From assembly GCA_029379385.1 (NCBI GenBank), contig CM055617.1, forward strand, positions 13,425,532-13,489,531: DNA of 64,000 bases, written 5' to 3'. This DNA is from Quillaja saponaria (Eukaryota > Streptophyta > Magnoliopsida > Fabales > Quillajaceae). The first letter of the stretch is position 1. Each line of letters begins with the position of its first letter. Below, one piece after another: positions 1 to 11,415 of this stretch. The translations under genes and the position numbers were made by a program. The notes under the pieces were generated by a model. That model was not told the DNA's origin and did no database searches. It worked only from the letters and a program-made list of their open reading frames with translations.

Positions 1-3000
1 ACAAGAAGGGAGACAACTATTTATTATATATTATAAGCCCAACAGACTTAATGAGAAGAAAAAAAAAAAAAACTAACTACTAAGATACACAATATTCTTA
101 AATAGTATATTTATAAAAATAACCCTTGAAAATAAATTATTAATATGTAAATTATACTTCTTTTTTTCATATTTTTTGTTATGTTTTTATTTTGATTTTG
201 AAGTTAACTTGTCATTAAACTTTATTATTCAAATGTATCTTATGTAGAAAAAATTTATCTCAATAAACCTTTATATTCTTTTGAAATTTTTACAAAATTT
301 TAATTACTTTAATATAAAGTAAATTGATTTAGGTTTTTTTTCTTAAAATGCTACATTTATTAATCAACTTTACATAAATTATGTTTATAATTTGATTGAA
401 TAGAATCTCTAGGGAACCAAATAATTTTTCAATTGTAATTATAGTTAACAAATCTGATAAAACTAAACTTTGACTACATATAATTATGATTAACAATATT
501 TATTTATTTTCAACAAAAGAATGACTTGTTTTATTTTTAAAATTTTTATTTTGTTTACTTAAAGTTTATTTGTTTGTTTTTAATTGTCTAGTGTTATTTT
601 AGAGAAAGAATTTTTTAAAATAAGATATAGTTATAGTGATAATAAAAATAAAAAAAATTATGTAAAAGTTGGGAATAGACAAGAAGGCCAAAAAATCTTA
701 ACGGGCTTTTCCCAAGAGACTTGAACAAAACACCCTCCAAGAAAAATTACTAAACTTAACCACTGGACCATATTTTTAAATTAGTCATCTGTCGCCTTCA
801 AATTATAGTATTACTAGTATGTAGTAAATTTAAAAAAAAATAAAAAAAATAAGGCTGAGTTGTGGGTCCACCATTGAATGTGGTTTAGGGGTCCTGGGCT
901 ACCGGGGACTTGTCTTAGCCTGTTTAGGCTGCCTCGTTCCCTGGCACTAGCGGCCATCACGGCCGAGGCTAAGAAAGAAAGAATTTGCAGCTTCTTTGTT
1001 GTGCCGTTGTGTAATTTTTCCCTTTCCCATTTTATTCATGTCCTTTTTTCATAATTTCTACCTTATCCTTGACCTAATTTTATCAAATTTACCATTAAAA
1101 TTTTCTTTTTATTCCTAGTGTGCTCCCTCCCTTTTTAAATTTTTTTACATTTAATTAAGTTTATTATTTATAATTAAAATAAAAAATAAGACAGCTTAAT
1201 CAAGAAAGACACAAAATAGTTTGAATGTCATTTTGGTAATTTTTACACTAATAGCTTATCTGATCATGGTCTCAGACCTGGTTTTTAGACCATCCAGATA
1301 ACATTTCTGAGACAGAATGATCTTAGGTATTTTTGACTATCAATTCTGAGACAGAATGGTTTCTGCCTCGTCGTCATATCAAATGCACCCTTAGAGTATT
1401 GGTGCGGCCCCTAAATTTTATAGTGCAAAAAATGTTGTAAAATTCAACTCGAACTCAAGGAGAGTATTCGAGTCTTATGTCTATCAATTCAATTGTCATG
1501 TCAAATGACCTTATAATCAAATCAAATATTATTATATATTTTTTATTAATAAAAATATATTTTATGCACATATGCAATAATTTAATATCGAACATGAGCA
1601 TAATTTTGCATAAGATATCTATTTGTTTTCCTTCATTATTTTTAAAAAAATTGATAGATCAATTTTTAAAAAATTTCCAGATACACAGGTTAAGTAAGTC
1701 ATCCGAGTTTTTTTTTTTTTTTTTTTCTCAATTGGACAATCTAATATTTTATTTTGGACTTTAGAGCTAATTTGGCCCGCAATTGCACGTTGACAACGAT
1801 TCTACCTATTCGATCGTGTCAAGTCAATCAGAGTCTTTAAATATTGTATAACAAACAAGGAAAAAAAAGATTATTTACCAAAAGTAAAAAGAAAAAAAAA
1901 AGGAATTGTAATGCTAGGAATATTGTAGGAAAAAAATATTACAGTATGATTCTTAATTATATTTATCTTGGTGGACATATAAACCTAATTAGATTAGGAT
2001 TTATTTTTTTTAGAGTGGAGAAAAAGATTGTTTGATGGACAAGTTTTATGTGTAATATACTAATATAAATACATAAACTTGTAGGAGTTGTAAGAGACGA
2101 GAGAGTTAACTCTCTTGAATATAAATATTTTCATGAGAGATTGGTAAAATTATAAAAGAGTGGTGAGAATACTGTATATAAGGTATTATCATGTTTACAT
2201 AATTTTTATTGTTATCCATGAATATAGGTAATGGTGCCAAATTATATTAAATATTGTATATTTATTTATTTCTATTCGCTTTTATGATATATTGCATGGA
2301 TATTTTTGTTATTTTTTATTATATCTTACCCAAAGTTTTGAATATAATTATAAACATTGTTTAATGTTATAATGTGAGACATTTTAATCTGTCAATAGAT
2401 TATGTTTTTATTTGAGCAAGTAACTAGGCGTAGCATAAGGCAACTTAGGCTTAACACCCGAGCCAAGAGGCACCATGGAAAAAATTCAAGCCTACTTTTC
2501 CACAATCATTACCTTTCTTGAAAGGGTTGCCAAATACACAACTCAAGATCCTCCAACTTGGGCAGGATTACTACAAATTCAAGAACTTCTCTATTTTATT
2601 TTTGTTTGGTACATTATGAGGTTAGGGATCAAAACCTACAATTGGAGAGGGAAAGAATCTAAAATTTGATACCATGCTGAGTGAGTTATCCTCAAACAAG
2701 TAATTCTCTTTAAAACTTATATTTTATACTTTAGCAAGCAGTATTCTTTTTCTTTTTTTAAAAAATTATTATTATTATTTAATTTCTTTTGATAAAATTA
2801 ATAATAAATCAAGTTTGTACCATTTATGCAAATACTACAATTTTAATGACAATTCCTTACAAATTTATCTCCAAATTTATGAAAGAGAATTATCTTATAC
2901 CCCATCTAATTTGAAAATTAATTAATTTAAATTTTTATAAATTAAAATTAATTAGAGATCAAACTCGATATATATAATGCACGATTTAGATATTTTAACA

Positions 3001-3218
3001 TTTCTTTTTATTTTTTTAACAAAAACATGGAAAATATATATTGTTGCAGCATATTCTATTCTCCAATTTTCAAGTTTGTAAATTATGAAGAATTAGTCCA
3101 AGTTGGTATCATGTTTCATTGAAAATCCAAGGTATATTTTGAGAAGTTGCAAATTGCAAGTTTATTGAATGGAATATTCCTTCCTTACTTTAATAAACTT
3201 CGCTTTACCTGCAGGCAC
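1..3218. other. AT-rich intergenic DNA, no gene seen
   Basis: Long A/T homopolymers and frequent stops in all frames. The open frames present (all under 100 codons) are low-complexity and show no recognisable domain. A short patch of higher GC lies at about 850-990. A segment at about 2,400-2,690 carries a weak pol III B-box-like string inside an otherwise featureless stretch, too weak to call a SINE. Confidence 0.6.
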
Positions 3219-3228
3219 CACCACTCTC
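3219..3228. repeat. Left target-site duplication of the MULE
   Basis: The 10-mer CACCACTCTC directly precedes the left terminus and recurs directly after the right terminus at 8,083-8,092. MULE insertions usually duplicate 9-11 bp, so size and position fit. Confidence 0.9.
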
Positions 3229-3524
3229 GGACTTTTGGACAAAAGGGTCCAAGTCCCAAAAAATTTGGCCAAAATGGTAAATTTTTTACCATAATAGCCA
3301 AAAGAAGGTAGATGTTGAAACCGTGTTTTGAAAACACGGTTTCAGGGTCCGACCTGGCGTGCCAGGTCGGACCATCGCACAGGTCACGCACTCGCGCGTG
3401 ACGCGCGAGTGCAAGATGAAACCGGCTTTTGAAAAGCCGGTTTCATCCCAAAATTTGTCCCCCACTACGGCCACGCGGGGGACAAATTTTGCAGGCTACC
3501 CTGCAGCACTGCAGGGTAGCCTGC
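3229..3524 (+). repeat. Left TIR of the MULE, six hairpin modules
   Basis: After about 90 bp of terminal sequence come six consecutive palindromes: 3,317-3,343, 3,346-3,373, 3,388-3,412, 3,415-3,447, 3,450-3,490 and 3,491-3,524. Arms are 12-16 bp and perfectly paired. Loops are 1-4 nt except in the fifth, which has a 13-nt loop between runs ending CCCCC and starting GGGGG. The block is much more GC-rich than its surroundings. Confidence 0.88.
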
Positions 3525-4664
3525 ATACCTATTTCCCAGCCTCCCTTCCCCCCCTCCCGCACACCCCTATCGTGTAATTTCTCTCCCTCTCCTATTAATA
3601 TATTAATTATATTAATATATTAATTAAATTACAATATACCAATATCATAAATAATTTATTTTACTTCACACCATAATTAATTTGTTTTACTTCACATAAC
3701 AATTCAATTAAAACATATAAATCTTAAAAAAATTTCATTACCTTACTAAAAATTGATGAATTTTCATAAAAATTTATGAGTTCTTAAAATTTTTCTTAAA
3801 ATATATGATAATAATCATATTAATTAATAAATTAGCTTATTTTATTTTACATAATAATTATATTAAAACATACAAACCTTCAAATATTTTTTATCATGAC
3901 CTTTGTAAAAGTTTAATGAGTTTTTAAATTTTTATTGTAAATATTCGGCAAATTTTTAATTTTAATGTTTTATTATATGATATTTTTGAAATTTAAAATA
4001 TATATTAATTTTTTAATTTATATGAAAATATTTTATAAATTTAAGATATATGATAATTTTAAAATTTTAGAATTTAAGATTTTATCATACATTTTAATTT
4101 ATCATAAATATTTTTAAAATTCATGATATCTTTTAAATATAAAGTATATGTTAATTTATATATTTATAGTTTAAAATGTTCCATGAAATTTTAAAGTGTA
4201 TAATAATTATATGAAATTAAAAATATATGAAAAATTTTAAATTTATAGTGTATGACAGTTTTTAAATTTATAAATTTTGTATTTGTACAATTTAAGATTT
4301 TTGTTAATTTTTTAATTCTATAATGTATGATAAATTTTTTTACTAAAGTTTATGATATTTTAAAATGTTAAAATTCATGATATTGTAAATTATTAAGTTT
4401 TACTAAATTTTTTTAATTTAAAGTATATAAATTTTAAACTTATTTGAAATGATTTAGAAAGAATAAAAAACATTAAATTATTTTAAAAATTAATGGAACA
4501 CACTTATATTAACTCATTCTAATTATTACATGCTTTATTATAAATTTTAATTTACAAGTATAACTAAATTAAAACATAAACCAGGAAGACTTTTCCTATT
4601 ACAAGTAACAAACACAAAAATTAAAAATTAAAAAACTTATATAAGGATTTCGAGAAATACTGAT

Positions 4665-5745
4665 CTACAAAAAATGACCTCCTGTACCACATGGGCGTGG
4701 TCTTCTCCTCCTTGCCGGGTTTCGCCTAGCTGGTACATCAGCCCTGTCACCAAGATCGTCTGAGGGAGGTATGTCATCAACACCGCTAAATCCTTCCTCA
4801 GCTTGCACACCTGAACCCATACCCGGGTCATATGATGCAGGTGTATTACCATACTGAAAGTATGGCACCTGCGGTATGGGAGAGTTAAAAACCTCGCTTG
4901 ATTGCAGTGCAAAGTCCGGCATAAGCTGATGATACATAGATGAACTACTGGCCATATAAGGAGGTGGAGGAGGTGGAGACATATGTGCCGGAGATGGAAT
5001 ATACACATCTGATGGTCGGACATCAGCATCAACACGTCCATAAGAAACCGACGGTCCAGGGACATCAGTTCTACTGCGTCTGCGACGTTGTGATGACAAT
5101 GATGATGATGACGTCGAATGAGTAGAATGGGAAGGAGCTGGATCAGCATGGATAAGACCAACTCGTGTAAGATATCTCCTACTGATACGTCTATACCACT
5201 CATTGTACTCTGTTGTATGAGCAGCATGACCATGTGCAACTCCCAGAACATCACCTATCTGGACCAGATTGTATCTCATGCCCCAAATGGCTATGTGGTT
5301 AGCATGTAGCCAACGGTAGTCAGTGACGCCCCGTCCCCGAAGATCAAATTTGTGCAAGGTTTGATCGGCCTCAATGTCAGTAGGGTTTTCTGGTATAGGT
5401 TGTTGATATCCAAACTGATGCATTACCCTATCCACTTTCTGATACTCAACAATATGAAAACATATTAAGGGTACTTTAGCACCCCAAATATGCTGGTCTC
5501 GATAACAATAGTCTGGTATCAGGTGTCTCACCCCATCATCAATGTAGGGTAATGATATGAACTGCAATCCAAAAACTGTGTCAATGTTTTAATAAATAAA
5601 ACCTTGAAACATGTCATTGTTAAATAACTTGTTGATATAAGATACACTTGTAATTACCTGGTCTGATGACATCCTGTCCAGCATCTCTCTATACCAAGAC
5701 ACCACATTATGGCCGATTTGAGTTACTTTGAACTTTACTCTCCAC
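4665..5745 (-). pseudogene. C-terminal part of a plant mobile domain (PMD/MAIN-like) protein, inside the MULE
   Basis: Two exons fit GT-AG rules on the minus strand: 5,745-5,658, reading WRVKFKVTQIGHNVVSWYRE onward, and 5,561-4,665. The splice joins DRMSSDQ to FISLPYIDDGVR. The second exon contains HIWGAKVPLICFHIVEYQKV and VMHQFGYQQPIP, typical of the last third of the PMD found in MAIN/MAIL1 and many MULE- or retroelement-associated plant proteins. It then runs through a Ser/Pro-rich tail to the usual basic end, RRNPARRRRPRPCGTGGHFL and stop. The N-terminal two thirds of a PMD are missing. PMD proteins of the MAIN/MAIL class act in nuclear silencing and genome stability; element-borne copies have no settled role. 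The join to the upstream MuDR-like ORF is out of phase in the obvious models, so this is probably a captured or eroded fragment. Confidence 0.75.
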
Positions 5746-5791
5746 CTGGAAGTAATTAAAAATGTTAATTACAAGTCATTTACGTACCACA

Positions 5792-6271
5792 TTATTGGCG
5801 CCTACTGGTGGGAGATTCCATGAATATGTTTTCAGGAATCGGGTCAAGTGTGTTGTGACTCTGAACACGAGACAGAGACTCATCATGAAGTGCGTGCCTA
5901 TGTAAATAAATCTCTAAAATAAATCCAGGGCCTTGCGCACTGGCATGCTGTAACATGCTGTACAAGTCCTCATCATCAGCTACTGCAACCGGACTATAGT
6001 GGGTTGAATTATTTATAGTACTCGGACATCGACAAATTATAGTCAGGTACTCTCTTCTTCTATCAACCTTTAAAGACTTGCATAAACGAGCATGAAACTC
6101 TGCATACTTGATACGCTTGGGTACACGAATGCACTTAACGGGACCTGAATCGTATTCAAGCCCGTTCGAACCAGTACGCAGCTCACCATTAATGTAACAC
6201 ATAATTCCAATTTCTTCCATTATCAAACTTGCACCTTCAAAAATCTTTAAAATATTATAAAATTTCCTCAT
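5792..6271 (-). CDS. MuDR N-terminal (PB1-like) domain ORF, 159 aa, inside the MULE
   Basis: The frame starts at ATG 6,271 and ends at TAA before 5,792. From about residue 18 it reads MEEIGIMCYINGELRTGSNG, followed by GPVKCIRVPKRIKYAEFHAR, a DDEDLYSML segment and FILEIYLHRHA. This pattern (short hydrophobic strand, Gly turn, basic strand, helix, DDED, closing strand) matches the N-terminal region of plant MuDR-family transposases. No DDE catalytic region follows, and the next exon is PMD. It may be a short independent protein, or the first coding exon of a chimera whose splice donor has been lost. ATG 6,221, opening MEEIGIM, is an alternative start. I see no evidence that it is functional. 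Confidence 0.65.
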   Translation of the reverse strand: MRKFYNILKIFEGASLIMEEIGIMCYINGELRTGSNGLEYDSGPVKCIRVPKRIKYAEFHARLCKSLKVDRRREYLTIICRCPSTINNSTHYSPVAVADDEDLYSMLQHASAQGPGFILEIYLHRHALHDESLSRVQSHNTLDPIPENIFMESPTSRRQ

Positions 6272-7530
6272 TATATTGTTAATGAATTCACAGTATTTTC
6301 ATAGATTAACTATAGACAACTACTAATAGTAAATGATTCAAATTATAATACTCATATTATAATTTACTATTATAATACACAAATTATAAAATAAAATTAC
6401 TATTTCTTACAAAATAATAAAATCACTTTTTATCATAGGTGTATTACTTACCATAATTATAACATAAATATATTACTTAACATAATTAATTATATTCAAA
6501 TATATTTATAAAAAATCTCATTACATATTAAAACATAAATATAATATCTATAAATATCATATCATACAAATAGTCAAATTATATATTTATCATAAATATA
6601 TTACTATAAATTTCCCCAAATAAAATTTATTTATAAATTAGTCACAAATTTTTAAATAAAATTACGAATACTAACACAATAATAAAATCACATTTTATCA
6701 TAGGTATATTACTTACCAAAATTATTATGAATTAAATAATTTATATTTTCGTTTAAAATATATTAATTAATTTAAAACTATCAAAATTACTAACTAATTT
6801 AAAATTATCAAAATTACTAATAAATATATTAATTACATTAAAACATGCAAATAAAAAAATTATTATTTATTTCAAAACTCATTAAATTATTATTTTAAGG
6901 CAAACAAAATTACTAATTAATTTAAACGTCACAAAATTACTAATTTAATTAAGTGTCACATAATTACTATTTTAAACTTATAAATATTATTTATTAATAT
7001 GTGAATTAAAAAGTTAATAATTTATCATGTCATAAATATACTAATTATTACAATTATCATAATAATTACAATTACAACAAATTTTTAATTATAACAAATA
7101 ATAAAAATTAATATTTCAACAATTATAATATAAAACTACTGTAAATATAGATACATGCATATAATAATAATAAATATAACTTTCTATAAAATAAATATAA
7201 CTTTATGACTTACCAGGTAAGAAGCAAATGAGCAAAAAGTACCAATACCGGCAACGTGATTTCAACAATAATCCTAAACAAAACATAAATAAATTTAGAA
7301 TAACAAAACATATATATCGTGTTACATTAAATAATTTGTATAATTTATATTTATATTTTCTTTTTAAAATTTCTAATAATATACGTAATTTAAATAATTA
7401 ATAAGTAAATATCACTAATTTATATAAATAATATAAATTAAATAGTATACATAATAAATTTTTTAATAAGAAAATAATTTAATTTAATTAATAAAAATAA
7501 ATTTTTAAAATTAAAATTTGAATAACTTAC

Positions 7531-7603
7531 CTTGTAAATCGAAAGAAAGAAGATGAAGGTGGTGAAATGAAGCTGCTTATGTATTTGCCTCTATATTTAT
7601 AGA
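7531..7603 (-). promoter_or_regulatory. TATA box and noncoding leader exon of the MULE-internal transcript
   Basis: On the minus strand a TATA box (CTCTATAAATATAG) lies at about 7,603-7,590. About 30-70 bp downstream a CT-rich leader ends at 7,531 with a consensus donor (ACAAG/GTAAGT). A second small exon-like block at 7,273-7,214 has an acceptor (TTTAG/GATT) and donor (CCTG/GTAAG). This suggests one leftward transcript starting just inside the right TIR and reaching the MuDR-like and PMD segments. Confidence 0.5.
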
Positions 7604-7627
7604 GGAGGGGAGACTGACTATAATTGT

Positions 7628-7749
7628 GGGGGGGGGGGGGGGGGGGGTCGCCCACGGGCTATTTGGGGGGGGGGGGGGGGGCGCCCCTGCATGCGCGACG
7701 CGGGGGGGGGGGGGTCGCCCCTGCATGCGCGACGCGAGGGGGGGGGGGG
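7628..7749 (+). repeat. Four long poly-G runs in a short tandem array
   Basis: Runs of about 20, 17, 13 and 12 G lie at 7,628-7,647, 7,665-7,681, 7,702-7,714 and 7,738-7,749, separated by related spacers containing GTCGCCC and CTGCATGCGCGACGCG. The array adjoins the inner edge of the right TIR. The left TIR has only a short C-rich stretch at the matching place (about 3,540-3,565). Run lengths may be affected by sequencing or assembly. Confidence 0.8.
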
Positions 7750-7762
7750 TAAGGGTAGCCCT

Positions 7763-8082
7763 GCAGGCTACCCTGCAGCGTGCAGGGTAGCCTGCAAAAT
7801 AGGGCGTCTGAAACCGGCTTTTCAAAAGCCGGTTTCAGACTTTTTTTTGCCCCCCACGGGGCCGACCAGCGGGCCCCGCGGGGGACAAACACTGGTCTGC
7901 ACTCGCGCGTGACGCGCGAGTGCGTGACCTGTGCGATGGTCCGACCTGGCACGCCAGGTCGGACCCTGAAACCGTGTTTTCAAAACACGGTTTCAACATC
8001 TACCCTCTTTTGACTATTATGGTAAAAAATTTACTATTTTAGCCAAATTTTTTGGGACTTGGACCCTTTTGTCCAAAAATCC
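7763..8082 (-). repeat. Right TIR of the MULE, six hairpin modules in altered order
   Basis: Inverted counterpart of the left TIR. From the end inward the hairpins are 7,967-7,995, 7,938-7,965, 7,899-7,923, 7,850-7,884 (CCCCC/GGGGG type), 7,806-7,840 (17-bp arms around one base) and 7,763-7,795. The fourth and fifth modules are exchanged relative to the left TIR. Confidence 0.85.
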
Positions 8083-8092
8083 CACCACTCTC
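8083..8092. repeat. Right target-site duplication of the MULE
   Basis: CACCACTCTC, identical to the left copy at 3,219-3,228. Confidence 0.9.
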
Positions 8093-10184
8093 GCTATTTG
8101 TCTTAGGGATGAAATGATGTCATTGTCAACTCAATTAGGTAATTAGCTTGACATTTGTTCGTTACAAAGTTAAAGTATAACATAAAATAAGTAAGTGAAA
8201 TATTCCTATACAAATTGAAAGCAAAAAGTGGATTATGTTTAATTAATACAAACTTTTATTTGAGTTGATTAATTTAATTTTATATCTGAATAAATCAAAA
8301 TTGAAATCAAGTTAAATTCATTAATGAAATTTTTTTTTTTTTATAAATTATCATAAGATTTACATGAAATAAAAATGTCATTCACAAATTTTTTTTTGTT
8401 ATTATTAGGGTTTATTTAGATTCAGAAAAATTAGTAGAAAAAGAGTAGAGTTATAATATAAATTTTTCCTTGTTTGAGAGTTTTTTAATGAAAAGAGAAG
8501 AATAGAATGGCGCATGTATCTTTATAATTTTTAATTATTCTAAATTGAAACGATTTGAAATGAGATGATACATATTTTATAATTTTTTATTGTAGGACCA
8601 CATATGTTCATATCTTTTATATTAAACGTCTACTACTACCCAATTAAAAAAATTTAATGGTAAAATCATAAAATAAATATTTTAGCATCTGTTTTTCTTT
8701 TTTCTCAATTCCCAAAATAAGAAATATAACTTATCATATTCTCTAATCTTTTTTTTTTTTAACTTCTAAATGAGAGAAAATATAAATATCATTTTTTTTA
8801 ACTCTTATTCCTTCATTTACTCTCTCTCTCTCCTCAAACTTTTAAATAGACCTTAATAGATGCAGCTACTTGATTAATAATAATGAAAACTACTTATAAT
8901 TATTTTTGATACAACAACAATAGTAAAAAAGAATGATAAAAAAGAAACATTTTCCCTTAATACATTGTTCCATCTTTCTAATATTATTTGATGTACTTGC
9001 TTGTTCTATTATCCATAATCAGTGGTCCATGATTGTTTTATTATTTTATAGATTTCCATGTGTTTTATATTGATTAATAAATAAAGAAATTATACTCAAC
9101 ATGTGCTTTGTGTTTGTCATAGGAGTCCCAGAAATACACCAACTTTCCTAATTGGTTCATCATTATCCGTTTCATCCATGGCGTGTTATTATATATCTGA
9201 CAAAATTTTAATTATTTGACTTTTGAGTTTTGAGTGGGTGGCCAAACAGAAGTTTTTAATCTATGTTAGTTATTATCATTATTTATTTATTTTATATATA
9301 TATTTTTATCAATATAATAAAATTACATTACTAAGGAGTACAAATCGAATCCAATTAATATGCACATGCATATATATGAATTATTAAGTTTACATATTGA
9401 GTAATTCGTAAAATAAATATAATAAATATAATTTTTAAAAATAATAATTTATAAATTAGATAATACTAAAATTATAGCTAACAAATATAATAAATGTTCC
9501 AAATAATTTTAGTTTCTAATAAATATATTTATATTAACTTAACAAATACTCTTAGTACATTCATTAGAAAAAAAATATTTTTATTAGTTTAATTTAATAA
9601 ATAATAAATATATAAGTAAAATATCTCATATTTTACAGCAGCGAATATAATATTCATATCGCCACAATCTTTTATCTAAAAGAATTCCAACCACATTTAT
9701 TGTATTTCCAAGACAATTATGATTATTTTAAAAAATGTATATTTAATGTAATAAATATTTTAATAGATAATACATATTAAAATTATAACCAACAATTATA
9801 ACAAATATTATAAATAATTTTAATTTTTAATAATTATATTTATTATACAACAATAAAAAAGTACTCAGGACACTTGCACTATTTGGCATGAAATATTTCG
9901 CCCAATCACCACCAGCCTTTATGTCTTCGGTATCAAAACTTAAGTTTTTCTTGATTCCCTTTTTTTCACTAAATCAACATGTTGTTAATACAATTATTTT
10001 ACAAAGTGCTCCAGTAGAACTGGTTAGAAATTTTTTAACATTAAAACAGAACATTTTAAAATCAATTGCAATTTAATAAAAAAAAACTTTTTCACATGAC
10101 ATATATTGGTGGACATTACGTCAACGCTCACTAAAGGATAAGAATTTTATCCAAATAGGAAAAATAATTTGCGTGAGTTGCTCT
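8093..10184. other. AT-rich intergenic DNA upstream of the MEI2-like gene
   Basis: No coding frame with a recognisable domain. There are homopolymer tracts and a short CT-dinucleotide run near 8,820. It probably contains the promoter of the gene that starts downstream. Confidence 0.55.
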
Positions 10185-10526
10185 ATTAAATATACAGACA
10201 TTCTTGGACACCAAAAGACCTTTAAATACAGTTAAATCCTCCACATTCACAACCCAACCTCTTCCATCTCCTTCTATCTTTCTTAATCATTCTCTGCTCC
10301 TTTTCACTCTTCAAGACCAATCATCATCATCGCCCTCGTCCTGTACACCTCTCTCCCTCTCTATATTGTGTTTGGAGGGGGAAAGCTCACAAGTAGTAGA
10401 AGAGAGTGCGTCATTCAGTCCCTTTCTCTTTTTGAGGTCCTTGTTCCAAGCACTTAGATACGTAGACGCAATTCGGTGTTTAACCAGTCAAGCTCTAAGC
10501 TTCATTGACTTGACTTTGTATTCCAG
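10185..10526 (+). promoter_or_regulatory. TATA-like box and 5' leader exon of the MEI2-like gene
   Basis: A TATA-like ATTAAATATA lies at 10,185-10,194, with another (TTTAAATA) near 10,221. A pyrimidine-rich stretch typical of plant leaders follows. The leader ends at 10,526 with a donor (TTCCAG/GTAATT). The matching acceptor is at about 11,401-11,403 (TTAATCAG/GAAG), 12 bp before the start codon. The roughly 0.9 kb leader intron is inferred from splice signals alone. Confidence 0.5.
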
Positions 10527-11415
10527 GTAATTTCTTTATGATCGATAAATTAGCTTTTTTGTCTTTTGGGCATGGGAATGCGAAAGTTTAATCTTGGTCA
10601 TCAGAAATATTCTGGGTCCGATCGAATTGATTTCTGAAGTTGCTGGTTTTGTTTTGTTATTCATTTTTTTTTGTTTGTGGCGGGATGGAGAATTTAAGGT
10701 ATAGCAGCTGGTAATTATTGGGGTTTATCGGTTTGATGGTACAAATCATATTGTCGATTCTGCTAAAGTTTCATTTTTTTGGACCGAAGGGTAGCTTTAT
10801 CATTTTGGTCAAGCAGAATTGGGTTTGATTTGGTAGGTGAGATCACTTGCTTTGCAGAATCGTAATTGTTTCCTCCACCTGTTCCCTTCCTTTTTCAAAT
10901 TGCAAAAGAACAACTTTCTGTATTTTGTGTTTTCTCAGATGGGCACATGCCCACCTAGTATTTTAGTATAAAACTAACCTGTCCACGGTTAAAACTGCTG
11001 ACGTTCTGGGTTGGAATGATTGCATGTTTGGATTGTGTACTGTTTAATCATCCGAAGTTGGGGTTGGAGTGGAATCTGGGGTCGTGCCAGTTCCCGTTGT
11101 TGGAGTTAACTGAAATGCTATTATAGATCTTACTTGAAAATAAATAAATAGCAGAACAAGGTTTTTGAATTTTTTGAGAACCAGATTCAAATCTAGTTAT
11201 TATCTTCTGAAATTATACTTTTGTTTGAATGGTGCTGCTAATGTTGCAGACTCAGGTGCTTTTTTTCTTAGTTACAGAAAAGCTCACTCTGCCCGTCTTT
11301 TATTTTCATTAAATTTTTCTTTTTCCTCATAGGATTCGTTCTCATTACTTATCTTGTATTCATGTCTTTTCATAGCAGAAATTGACTACTGTGCATTAAT
11401 CAGGAAGGTGATGCA

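Larger units (their letters stand above)
3229..8082. mobile_element. Complete Mutator-like element (MULE) with long hairpin-rich TIRs
   Basis: A 4,854-bp element flanked by the identical 10-bp duplication CACCACTCTC. The termini begin GGACTTTTGGACAAAAGGG on the left and GGATTTTTGGACAAAAGGG on the complement of the right, and the inverted repeats run about 300 bp inward. The interior is very AT-rich and carries, on the minus strand, a TATA box with leader exon, a MuDR N-terminal-like ORF and the C-terminal part of a plant mobile domain (PMD) protein. No DDE catalytic transposase domain or zinc knuckle is visible, so the element is probably non-autonomous and moved in trans. The intact duplication and well-matched TIRs suggest a fairly recent insertion. 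Association of PMD genes with MULEs is known in plants. The exact domain combination here is my reading of the translations. Confidence 0.88.

Noticed and set aside
2400..2690. Possible tRNA-derived SINE
   Set aside because: Only a weak B-box-like string; no A box at proper spacing and no clear tail or target duplication.
3359..3623. Overlapping open frames in the left TIR (for example one reading MPGRTIAQVTHSRVTRE), with a matching set at 7,577-8,013
   Set aside because: They arise from GC-rich palindromes read in several frames on both strands; the repeats mirror themselves. No protein family.
4637..5254. 205-codon minus-strand frame overlapping the PMD exon
   Set aside because: Another frame of the same DNA as the PMD reading. 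Its His/Leu-rich composition is a shadow of the real frame.
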